DNA of 64,000 nt from Diphasiastrum complanatum (Eukaryota > Streptophyta > Lycopodiopsida > Lycopodiales > Lycopodiaceae): NCBI GenBank assembly GCA_029204225.1, contig CM055102.1:6740320-6804319 (forward strand). The letters are read 5' to 3'. A model generated the notes under the pieces. That model was not told the DNA's origin. It made no database searches and saw only the letters and a list, made by a program, of their open reading frames with translations. Both the position numbers and the translations under genes were made by a program. Below are positions 33,533-42,632 of this stretch, one piece after another (position 1 is the first letter of the stretch; each line of letters starts with the position of its first letter).

Positions 33533-34190
33533 TCATTTAGGCTGGGATCCCGATGGTGAAGTGGCCCTTGATTGTGCACGCTTGGACTTTGTTGACTCAA
33601 TGGGAATTTCCCATGTCTTGTCCGCAAGCTGCAAGTGTTGTTGAAGCTTTGGCCCGTTCTGGACTTGGTGGAGGGTGATATATGTCAAAAGATATCCGAG
33701 TATTGTTATCGGCTGCTTGTTCTTAATGCACTCATGAAGGCAGTTTGAAACAAACTGTGCCCAATCATAGAGGTTCTGGGCATGTAGTCGTGAATCTGCC
33801 ATCATGTGAAACAGGGACATGGGTACCCTCTGCAACTTGGTCATTGTGTGCATTTTGTCAAGTACGCACATGCCGCTTGTAGTTGTGGGTCATTGATTGC
33901 TTCGACTCGATACCCGTCCTTGTTTTTCCACTTGGCCACGGATGGGCCAATGAAGCTGAAATATGCTGTCTGCTCGATTTTTTTAAGTATCCTGGTGACA
34001 GCATTGGGTCCTCTTGGGAACCCAAAAGGTTGCAAGTCGGCCGGTGCAAATGATATGTTGTAAACATAGTTTCGCACAGGAGAAACTATTAGTTGGCACG
34101 ACCTTGATGTAGCATTGTAGTTGGCATATATCATATGCACGAGGTAAGAGCTTTGATACCCCAAAATTTTGATCAGCCAATTTTTGTATT
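33533..34190 (-). pseudogene. N-terminal globular segment of ORF family copy 2
   Basis: Two minus-strand frames overlap near 33850. The first reads LGYQSSYLVHMIYANYN, FAPADLQPFGFPRGPNAV and ILKKIEQTAYFSFIGPSVAKW. The second reads MTKLQRVPMSLFHMMADS, NLYDWAQFVSNCLHEC and ITILGYLLTYITLHQ, then becomes Ser/Arg/Pro-rich, leading towards the disordered segment at 33424. It looks like a helical folded domain. I do not recognise it. Being in the same orientation and continuous with copy 2, it is probably the N-terminal part of the same protein. Confidence 0.45.
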
Positions 34191-34346
34191 GTTAGACAAT
34201 TTCACTCATTTTGGTACAAAAAAATCACTTATAGGAATTTTTCGACCCTCAAAACACTGCCTCAAAATTCGTGGACCTCACTGAGAAATTGTGGGCACTG
34301 AAAATGATTTCTAGGTAGATTTGCAAACTCTTTTAGAAAAAAAGTC

Positions 34347-34356
34347 TATATATAGG
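34347..34356 (+). promoter_or_regulatory. Possible TATA box for the ORF at 34473
   Basis: TCTATATATAGG lies about 120 bp upstream of the plus-strand ATG at 34473, in the gap between two divergently oriented frames. The word is nearly palindromic, so it could serve either direction. Confidence 0.35.
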
Positions 34357-34472
34357 CCTCACCCATCCTCTCCACGACTTCATTCTAGATTCTTGCAGGT
34401 GAGTTCATGTTGAAATTTTTAAAAAATTTCAAAATTTCTAAAACTATCTAGAATCACTCTACTATTGTTTTC

Positions 34473-34919
34473 ATGGCTTTCAAAGATCTCGCTCTCTCAC
34501 TGCATCGTCGTAAGGCCCCCAAACCTTACACGGGCGATCTCTTTTTATTGGAAATCAAGGATCATTTTGCAATAATGCAATTAGCAAATGACATTTTCAT
34601 CTGTCTTGGTTTTAATCTAATCCATCTTCCTGAACAGCAGCATGAGAGTCTCATACGTGCTGCCTACTCCTCCTACTCGGATGAATTCCACTCATTTCAC
34701 ATTCCTTCCAAGGATGGCAGTTATGTTACTATTGATATCACACCAGTCAGGATCCAACTGATCGGATTTCCAGACACTAGCGAGTCTATCCATAGCAAGG
34801 GCACCAGCTATGGCCAGAACTATTTCAAAAAGTTCTTGCTTGTTGACGACCATGGCAAAACCATCGCTCACACCCATGATGGCTTTGCCACAAAGTTAAT
34901 TAAGGATCCCAAGCTATGA
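34473..34919 (+). CDS. Unrecognised 148-residue protein, divergent from copy 2
   Basis: Uninterrupted plus-strand frame starting MAFKDLALSLHRRKAPKPY and ending FATKLIKDPKL at 34919. Composition is that of a folded soluble protein, with FHIPSKDGSYVTIDITPV and IQLIGFPDTSES in the middle. The pattern of a short strand followed by I..I.GFP is loosely like the start of plant-mobile-domain proteins, which I cannot confirm. It stands head to head with the copy 2 N-terminus, 283 bp apart, with a TATA-like sequence between. Its 3' end meets the truncated end of copia D within 2 bp, so the C-terminus may be cut by that insertion. Confidence 0.4.
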   Translation: MAFKDLALSLHRRKAPKPYTGDLFLLEIKDHFAIMQLANDIFICLGFNLIHLPEQQHESLIRAAYSSYSDEFHSFHIPSKDGSYVTIDITPVRIQLIGFPDTSESIHSKGTSYGQNYFKKFLLVDDHGKTIAHTHDGFATKLIKDPKL

Positions 34920-34920
34920 G

Positions 34921-35804
34921 CTACGGCAAAAGTTCTTCTGACCTTGACTGAGGAGTTTGCATAGGTCCAAATATATCTGAATGAACAACATCTAGCTGAC
35001 TTTTTGTTGCATGCCTATGACTCGACATAAAAGAAATCCTAGTCTGCTTTCCAAGAATGCAGCTATGGCAGACAAGGAGATCGACTTTTCCATAAGGATA
35101 GTCGAGATCAAGTGCTAGGGATTGTCTAGACATGTTCAAAATAGATGTATAATTCAAGTGTCCTAAGCGATGATGCCATAGTAATGCTTTATTGACAACA
35201 ACAAAGGTTTTCAAGGCTTGACTAGAATCAGAATAACAATGTGCCAATTAGTATCAGTATCCATGCCTCTTGCCGAGTGCAAGGACCTTATTACTCCTAT
35301 CGATAATTCTGCATTGATCAGACTCAAACTCCACCTTATGTACCTAAATTTGTAATTCTACTTACTGATAACAAATTTGTAAAGAATTTAGGAACATACA
35401 AGACTTTTGACAGTAGTTTGAATTGATCATGTTGGAACCTCAATCTTACAATACCTTCACCTTCGATAGTGTGAGTGCTATCATCACCAAGATGAACATA
35501 AGACATATAGGAATGGAAATCTCATGATGTTTGGTCATATGTTGAGTAGCTCCAGAATCATAACCACGAATCATCCGAATTTGTGTATTGGTCTTTGACC
35601 ATAAAAGCACCTTCGTCCATTTTGTCTTCAGGAGATGTTGTAACTGTATTTGCTTGTTGATCAGGTTGCTTGGCTGCATTCTTCGCTTTGAGAATTCGGC
35701 AATCCTGGATCTCATGATTATTGCGCTTGCAATACCTGCAAAACATCTTCTTCTTCAACGAATGTGATTGTTCTTGACTTTGAGTCGGTTTCTGATTCGA
35801 TGTA
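34921..35804 (-). pseudogene. Copia D, part 1: gag end, protease, integrase start
   Basis: Minus strand. CCHC knuckle CRYCKRNNHEIQDC near 35740, protease-like DSGATQHM near 35550, then GAG-pre-integrase WHHRLGHLN near 35180, the Cys pair CHSC, and the first integrase word HSDIFGPMQTP near 34960, where homology ends. Frames are interrupted. The rest of gag is at 41622-42222, so this element was split by insertion of copia E. Sequence style (DSGAT, CRYCKR) is closest to copia C. Confidence 0.85.
35800..35804. other. Target-site duplication of copia E, left copy
   Basis: ATGTA immediately before the left LTR; matched by ATGTA at 41622-41626 immediately after the right LTR. Confidence 0.9.
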
Positions 35805-36351
35805 TGAGAACTTTTCACACATGTAAACCAGCTGCAAGTACAAAGGATCAAGAGAATGAATGATTGCACACTAAACTAGCTTCTATTCCAAAAACAATGA
35901 GATGGAAAACATTGGCAAGCTAGTTAGCATGAAGGCAAGAGCATTCATCACAATCTAACTATCATTACACCTCAAATTGATCAAATGGAAGCTTTACTTG
36001 AAAAAGTGTATGCTTGTGGTACAAATCCACCTTATTTATAATACAAGAGGCCTTCTAGAACTCGTAGAGAGAGAGAACAATCTAGATGCCACATTGCCTC
36101 TACCTCTCTACTAGATGACAAAAAGAGAGATGGATAAGACTTGAGAATCTCTCTTTTTGAGAATCCTTTGACCTACAAGAGTACCCTCAAATGCTTCTTG
36201 ATAGGTTCTAGACCTACACATCACTATGAAGACAAAAACCTAACTTGACTTTAATTAGAAAGCTACTAGACTAGTCTACCTCAAGTTTGGACAAACCCCA
36301 AAACTTGAATCTCTAAGTTTAGTATTATTTTAATTTTACAATATTTTCACA
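35805..36351 (-). mobile_element. Copia E 3' LTR
   Basis: 547 bp, TGAGAAC to TTTTCACA, direct repeat of 41075-41621 with roughly 15 differences counted by eye (about 2.7%). A minus-strand TATAAATA lies at 36033-36040. A purine tract (AAGGAGGAG on the minus strand) adjoins its right edge. Confidence 0.95.
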
Positions 36352-36471
36352 CTCCTCCTTAAAATAAAAATAATATTTACAATAGGACTTGGAGATCAAG
36401 CCAAGATTTGATCTATGTCTTTCAAAGTCCTTCTTAGCTAGAGGCTTGGTGAGTAAATCTACATAACAATT

Positions 36472-36816
36472 TCAAGTTGATACATGCTCAAGGAGAATCT
36501 CACCATCCATAACTTTTTCTCTTACATAGTGGTGTGCTACCTCTATGTGTTTACTTCTTGCATGGAAGATTGGATTACTTGCAAGATATTGGGCCGAGAT
36601 GCTATCACGTCTGATGCAAGGTATTTCCTCTTCTTGAATGATCTCGAGCTCCACTAGTAATCTTTTGATCCAAATGACTTCCTTTGTTGTGATAGTCAAA
36701 GCCTTGTACTCGGCTTCACATGAGGATAAGGAGATAGTGTCTTGCTTCTTAGATTGCCAAGAGACAAGATTACCTCCTCGAAATATTGTATAAGCACTTG
36801 TGGACTTTCTATCCAC
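36472..36816 (-). pseudogene. Copia E RNase H
   Basis: Words SSCEAEYKALT, ARSKHIEVAHHYVREKV and GEILLEHVST are typical copia RNase H. The start overlaps the previous frame in another phase by 121 bp, so a frameshift lies between the RT connection and RNase H. A stop follows at VST, before the expected ADIFTKPL tail, which appears partly replaced. Confidence 0.88.
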
Positions 36817-37298
36817 TTATCACCTGCAAAATCCGAATCTGAAAAGGCAACAAGGCTTAAATCATGTCTTTTAAAACAAAGTCCATAGTCTTGAGTAGAT
36901 GCAACATATCTCAAGATCCTCTTCCTCTTTTTCCAATCATGGATCTTTGGATTTTGCATGATTTGACTAAGCTTATGCATAGTAAAACTAAGATCAGCCC
37001 TAGTGATAGTGAGCCATATTAAAGAGCCTATTAGACTTCTAAAAAGTGTGATGTCCTCAAAGGATGCTTCATCACAAGTTTTAGTGTGTTTAACATTAGA
37101 CTCCATAGGAGTATCTATTCTTTTACAATCTTGCATTTTAAACTTCTTAAGCATAGATCTTACATAACTTTCTTGAGAAATAAAAGCTAAGTCATTAGAT
37201 ATCTTAATCATTAATCCAAGTACATGATGTAAAAATCCAAGATCTTGCATTTTGAGTTCCTTTCCTAAGGAGATCTTGGTATCAACAAGTAAATCCAT
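36696..37298 (-). pseudogene. Copia E RT C-terminal part
   Basis: Starts MDLLVDTKISLGKELKMQDLG and includes SLIGSLIWLTITRADLSF, the conserved RT/RNase H connection, and AFSDSDFAGDKW, the first RNase H acidic residues. It follows the YVDD frame by a shift near 37280. Confidence 0.88.
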
Positions 37299-38068
37299 GT
37301 TGCTTCCACATAATAGATGTCATCAACATAAATAAGCAACATGATTATATCATTATGAACATGTTTAAGATATAATGATGGATCATATGAACTAATCTTG
37401 AAACCAATAGAAAGAAGATAAGTGTTCAACCTCTCATACCAAGCCCTTGGAGCTTGTTTCAAGCCATAAAGACTTTTCAAAAGTAAGCATACTTTTGATC
37501 CTTTGTCATTCACAACAAAACCTGGAGGTTGATGCATATATATTTCTTCTTCTAAGTACCCATTTAAGAAAGCATTGGAAACATCAAGTTGAAGCATTTT
37601 CCAATCATAAAAGCAACAAATAGTAATGAGAATTCTAATGGTTACCATCTTTGCTACGGGAGCAAAGGTTTCTTCATAATCTATGCCTTTGATTTGGGCA
37701 TAGCCTTTAGCACAAAGCCTTGCTTTGAACTTATTGATTGATCCATCATTATTGAGCTTGATTCTATAGACCCACTTGCATCCAATGACATGCTTGTCAT
37801 TAGGAGGATCTACAAGTTGCCAAGTCTCATTTTGCATCAAAGCTTCATACTCGGCCTCCATAGCTTTGATCCAATCCTTTGATTGAAGAGCTTCCTCCAC
37901 ACTTGATGGTTCTTCAATGGAAGTGTGAAAAGCATGTAGAGAACTTGAATCCTCCACTTGTTTGTCTTTTTCCAAGTAGGTGAGTCTTCTAGGCTCGGAT
38001 CTCTCTCGGGTTGATCTTCTTGGAGTCATTGGTAGACTCGGCTTCTCTTGTGATCTTGGCCCCAACAA
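37265..38068 (-). pseudogene. Copia E reverse transcriptase N-terminal part
   Basis: Contains CKWVYRIKLN, RLCAKGYAQIKGIDYEETFAP, QLDVSNAFLNGYLEEEIY and LLKSLYGLKQAPRAWYERL, ending with the catalytic LLIYVDDI near residue 253, after which the frame shifts. All expected RT blocks up to YVDD are present. It is preceded by an acidic and Arg/Ser-rich linker. A stop and short non-open stretch (38070-38300) separate it from integrase. Confidence 0.92.
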
Positions 38069-38307
38069 GTCTTCATCTTGATCAATACTTGATGAAGAGA
38101 CTCCTCCTTGATGAATAAGCTCTTAAGATTCCTGCACATTGTCCTTCATGTACATTCGATCTTCATGGAAATCACATCTCTACTTATCATAGTTTGATTA
38201 GTAGATGGAACAAAAATCCTATAGGCTTTACTTGAGTAGCCTATCATAATGCCTTTAAGAGCATTAGCATCTTCTTTTTTTCTTGTTTCAAGAGGTACAT
38301 GTACAAA

Positions 38308-38961
38308 TCATACACATCCAAATGTTCTAAGATGATTGACCTTGGGTTTCCTTCCATACAACTTTTCATAAGGTGAAATATCTTCTATAGCATGATTTGG
38401 CAAAAAATTGCAAAGATAGTTAGCACATCCTATTGCTTCTCCCCAAAAATCTTTAGAAAGAGAGGTTCCTAGTCTAAGTGCCTTTGCACATTCACATAGA
38501 GATCTATTTTTTCTTTCGGCCACTCCATTAGATTGAGGAGAGTAGGAACAAGTGAAATCTCTTCTAATGCCAAAATCATTACAAAAGTTTATGAACTTTG
38601 TGGAGATGTATTCACCTCCATTATCACTTCTCAAAGCTTTAATTCTACAAGATAGTTGATTCTCAGCAAAAGCTTTGAACTTCACAAAAGTTTCATATGC
38701 AAGTGCTTTAGAAGATAAGAGGTAAACCCAACAAAAACGTGAGTAATCATCACTAAATGTTATAAAATATGTAGCTCCACCCTTGCTCTTGGTGGATGAG
38801 AAATGGATGTCACTATGGATGAGTTCCAAAGGTGCTTTGGACTTGGTGGTTGATCTTTGATGTGGCCTTGCATGTGATTTGGCCAATGCACATGCATCAC
38901 AAGGACTTGGCTCCTTGATCATGGACTTAGGCAAACCATGAGCTAGCTCCAACTTGCACAT
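38308..38961 (-). pseudogene. Copia E integrase core
   Basis: Carries CDACALAKSH (zinc-binding Cys pair), LIHSDIH, LRSDNGGEY and NGVAERKN, giving the D-D-E catalytic set, then SPYEKLYGRKP and HLRTFGCV before a TGA. The TGA may have arisen from CGA by C-to-T change. The start overlaps the end of the gag-protease frame, so one frameshift separates them. Confidence 0.92.
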
Positions 38962-40322
38962 AGATTGCAGGCCTTGGAGTTGGGATGGCCCAACCTCCTA
39001 TGCCATAGATCTTCATTTGAAAGCTTTCCTTGTAGCACAATATCCGAGCAAAGATTAGCATTTCCATTTCCATCAAGCTTGAATAACCTTCCAAAACGAG
39101 AACATGATGCTATTATATCATCATCTTTTGTGATCAAGCAAGTACCATCTTTAAAATCTACTTGTAGACCATCATCATTGAGTTGGCCTACACTTATTAG
39201 ATTTTTAGTCAAACTAGGAACATAGAGCACATCATTGAGATCAAGCTTATCTAGAGATATGCTTCCTATGTCTTCTATCATACATTCCTCATCATTTGCT
39301 GTATAGATACAACTTCTAGATCCTTTGTATGGTACAAGATTACAAAAAGAGTTTTTATCACTACTCATGTGGGATGAGGCACCACTATCTAGCCACCATA
39401 CATTAGAATGCTTGAAAGAGGAAGATGAAAAGTTAGACATCATAAGTGAATCTTCTTTGTCACAAGGAGATTCATCTTCACAAGTGATGTTGGCTTGCTT
39501 TTTCCTTTTGTAGCATTGGGAGGCAAAATGCCCCTTCTTGCCACATGAGAAACAAGTAACCTTGTACTTGTTCTTCTTCACATTGGATGAGCTTGGTTCC
39601 TCCTCGGATGTCTTATCCATTGCTTTTGTGTTGTCCTTGGAGCTCTTGCCATTCTTCTTGTCTTTTCTCTTCTCCTTGGATTTGGTGAAGAGTGCTTGAT
39701 CACTTCCTCCATCCTTGAGAGACAATCTCTCAAATCTTGCCACTGGACTTTGATGCCTATACTCCTCGGCTATCAAGACTCCTTGTAAGGCTTCTAAAGA
39801 GGGTAAGTCCTCTTTAATTGCATAAGATTGAACAATGGTATCAAAATCCTCACTCAGCCCATTCAAAATAACTTGAACAATTTCTTTGGATTTGATAGAA
39901 TCATCTATGCAACAAAGATCTTTATGGAGATCCTTGACTCTAGAAACATATGATGAAGCACTTTCATCCTTTCTTTGAAAACTTTGAAAAATCATATTTC
40001 TTAGAGTAAGGACTCTTGAAGTGTTTTTAGACTCATAAATGGATTGAAGAGTACTCCACGCTTCTTGAGCATTGACACAAGAGCTAATCTCTCTTAGAAC
40101 TTCATTAGAGACATTTAGCTTTAAAACATGAAGAGCAACATGTGCTCTTTTCTTGAATTTGGGAATTTCTTGAGGATTAGTAGGCTCCTCCTCATTCCCA
40201 TTCACTATATCTATTAGATCTTGAAGTATAAGAATGGATTCTATCCTCACTTTCCATGTACCATAATTTGTAGAAGTGAGTCTCTCACTTTGTTCTAATA
40301 GATAAGATCCCATTGAAGTCAT
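38943..40322 (-). CDS. Copia E gag-protease polyprotein
   Basis: A 459-residue open frame starting MTSMGSYLLEQSERL at 40322. The gag domain occupies residues 1-200 (TSTNYGTWKVRIESI, ESKNTSRVLTLRNMIFQSFQ, VQVILNGLSEDF), followed by a Lys-rich segment, the CCHC knuckle CFSCGKKGHFASQC near 255, the protease motif WWLDSGASSHM near 308, and the GAG-pre-integrase WHRRLGHPN near 445. The frame then shifts into integrase. Gag and protease look intact, which fits a relatively recent insertion. The ATG is about 740 bp from the primer site, with an untranslated leader between. Confidence 0.93.
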   Translation of the reverse strand: MTSMGSYLLEQSERLTSTNYGTWKVRIESILILQDLIDIVNGNEEEPTNPQEIPKFKKRAHVALHVLKLNVSNEVLREISSCVNAQEAWSTLQSIYESKNTSRVLTLRNMIFQSFQRKDESASSYVSRVKDLHKDLCCIDDSIKSKEIVQVILNGLSEDFDTIVQSYAIKEDLPSLEALQGVLIAEEYRHQSPVARFERLSLKDGGSDQALFTKSKEKRKDKKNGKSSKDNTKAMDKTSEEEPSSSNVKKNKYKVTCFSCGKKGHFASQCYKRKKQANITCEDESPCDKEDSLMMSNFSSSSFKHSNVWWLDSGASSHMSSDKNSFCNLVPYKGSRSCIYTANDEECMIEDIGSISLDKLDLNDVLYVPSLTKNLISVGQLNDDGLQVDFKDGTCLITKDDDIIASCSRFGRLFKLDGNGNANLCSDIVLQGKLSNEDLWHRRLGHPNSKACNLCASWS

Positions 40323-41062
40323 GCCTAGAGAATTGATTTTGGCTTACTAAATGAATGTTTTCAGAAGTTCAGAACTAATCAAATTAAACTATTGATCACT
40401 TGGAATCAAGTAACAAATAATTGAGAACTCAAAGAAGGCCAAAAATAACAATTTCTAGGTGCTAGTCAAATTTGCACTTAATTTTTCAAAGCAAAAGTGG
40501 ATGAAGTAAATCTGAGTTCACACGTGTGAAATAGCTTAAAAAAAGTCAGATTTATCATTTAGAAAGTTTCATCCATTTATAGGATCATAGATCCAAACAA
40601 TTCTTAGATTGAAGAAAATTGAAAAATAGCCAAAATTTGCTATTTTGACTCCTACAATAATGGATCTTTGATAGCACAGCCTTCAAGCATGTAAAACTCT
40701 GTTTTTCTTCTTCAATATGCCTCACTTTGAGTGCAAAGAACTCTCCTTAGGATCCACCAATTCTCTTGAGGTCACTTGCATCACAATCTACACTTGATTA
40801 GCTTTCCATTCATATGCAATATGGATGGAAAAGTTGAGAAGTAACATAGCCCCCAATCTATCTTGATTAGAGGCCTCACACGTGCTGCTACAGTGGGCCT
40901 TACAGCTCTGAAATCAGAGAAAAAGATACATTAATAAGTGATAATGAGAGTGGATCTAGTTAGCTCAAAATTGAGTGCTAGTAAGAGGCAAAATTTCACC
41001 AACAATAATGAGAAGTCATTCCATTTGACAAAGCAATGATTAGATGTGTATTCTCCTATCAA
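40323..41062 (-). other. Copia E 5' leader
   Basis: Untranslated, AT-rich, containing a CACACGTGTGAAAT box near 40519, identical to words inside the A and B LTRs. No gene seen. Confidence 0.75.
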
Positions 41063-41074
41063 GCTCTGATACCA
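41063..41074 (-). other. Copia E primer-binding site
   Basis: TGGTATCAGAGC on the minus strand, abutting the 5' LTR. Confidence 0.95.
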
Positions 41075-41621
41075 TGAGAACTTTTCACACATGTGAACCA
41101 GCTGCAAGTACAAAGGATCAAGAGAATGAATGATTGCACACTAAACTAGCTTCTATTCCAAAAACAATGAGATGGAAAACATTGGCAAGCTAGTTAGCAT
41201 GAAGGCAAGGGCATTCATCACAATCTAACTATCATTACACCCCAAATTGATCAAATGGAAGCTTTACTTGAAAAAGTGTATGCTTGTGGTACAAAGCCAC
41301 CTTATTTATAATACAAGAGGCCTTCTAGAACTCGTGGAGAGAGAGAACAATCTAGATGCCACATTGCCTCTACCTCTCTACTAGATGACAAAAAGAGAGA
41401 TGGATAAGACTTGAGAATCTCTCTTTTTGAGAATCCTTTTACCTACAAGAGTATCCTCAAATGCTTCTTGATAGGTTCTAGACCTACACGTCACTATGAA
41501 GACAAAAAACTAACTTGACTCTAATTGGAAAGTTACTAGACTAGTCTCCCTCAAGTTTGGACAAACCCCAAAACTTGAATCTCTAAGTTTAATATTATTT
41601 TAATTTTACAATATTTTCACA
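41075..41621 (-). mobile_element. Copia E 5' LTR
   Basis: 547 bp, same termini as the 3' LTR. TATAAATA on the minus strand at 41303-41310. Followed by the target duplication ATGTA at 41622-41626. The element spans 35805-41621, 5,817 bp. Confidence 0.95.
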
Positions 41622-42340
41622 ATGTAGACTACTTGGAGTTTTTCTACTTCTGTCATTTCGAGCCCTTGTTGACATATAGAGCATGAGACAAAGAGGTAGA
41701 CGAAGTACCTTGACTTCTTTGATTATCTTCTTGCAGCAACACAATGATAACTCTAATAAGAGTTAAATCTGAGTGTGTCGTGATGATCATCACCTAGTTC
41801 TCATATGTAGAGGGCAGGCTTGAAAGCAATGTCATAATTGTGTCTTGATCATCTATGACAGATCTGACAGTGGCCATCTATTGCAAGAGATTCTTAAACT
41901 AGTTAATAGAGAATCATTACTTGAATTCTTGAGCATGAAGAATTTTCTTTGAACATGTAACTCGGTAGTTAGATCTCTCACATCATATAGTGAGCTCAGG
42001 ATGTCCCAAACTTCTTTCAAAGTTTTGGCTTCAGCTACGTGGCCAAGCTAAGTATCTGATATATTGAGGATAATAAGTGCAAAACCTTTACCGTCCTTCA
42101 ATTTCCATTTCGAATCTTCACTCGTTGGTGATTAGCAAGGTCTTCATCTTAAATTTTCATAAATGATAATTGGATCTATTCAGCTTGTCTACGATAAGAC
42201 CAGCTTTACATTGAGAATCCATTTGGAACTTTAGACTATCGGTAATTCGATTTTCGTTAAGAGAAAGATACAATGCTGATTGAAATTCACACCATCTACA
42301 AGAAACACAAATGAATCTATGGTGTAGGAAGAAGCACACC
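41622..42340 (-). pseudogene. Copia D, part 2: gag N-terminus
   Basis: ATG at 42222 starts MDSQCKAGLIVDKLNRSNY, the beginning of copia gag. Homology continues with shifts to the copia E insertion point, where it joins 35804. No LTR or primer site of D is seen upstream; sequence similarity ends near 42340. Target duplication of E (ATGTA) occupies 41622-41626. Confidence 0.8.
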
Positions 42341-42632
42341 CCACCTATCACCATTTGACCTTTGACTATTTTAAAAACTTAGAAACTAAAGTTTAAGCTT
42401 AACTTTGGCCTTCTAATCTTATTTTTAATTACATGGCCCAAAGTCAAGTTTATGTCCATAATTATTTGTTTTTAAGTGCTCATTGGGCCATAGGCTTACG
42501 CACGCAGGATGCCAAGACCCTGGCAACTATTTCTATAAACTTTGGCTTTTTATTTATTTACACGCATGACGGGAATACCCCCAACAAGGCCCATGGCCTG
42601 AAGTAGTGTCGGTCCCTTTACACTAGGTTGGC
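42341..42632. other. No gene seen; possible LTR-like DNA after ORF family copy 3
   Basis: AT-rich, with a purine tract TTGGGGGTA (minus strand, near 42570) below the end of copy 3. By analogy with copies 1 and 2 it could mark a 3' LTR boundary, but termini are not clear. Confidence 0.3.

Noticed and set aside
34150-34170. Primer-binding-site-like TGGGGTATCAAAGC on the minus strand
   Set aside because: It has extra bases relative to the usual site, no TG...CA LTR end beside it, and lies inside the copy 2 N-terminal reading frame.
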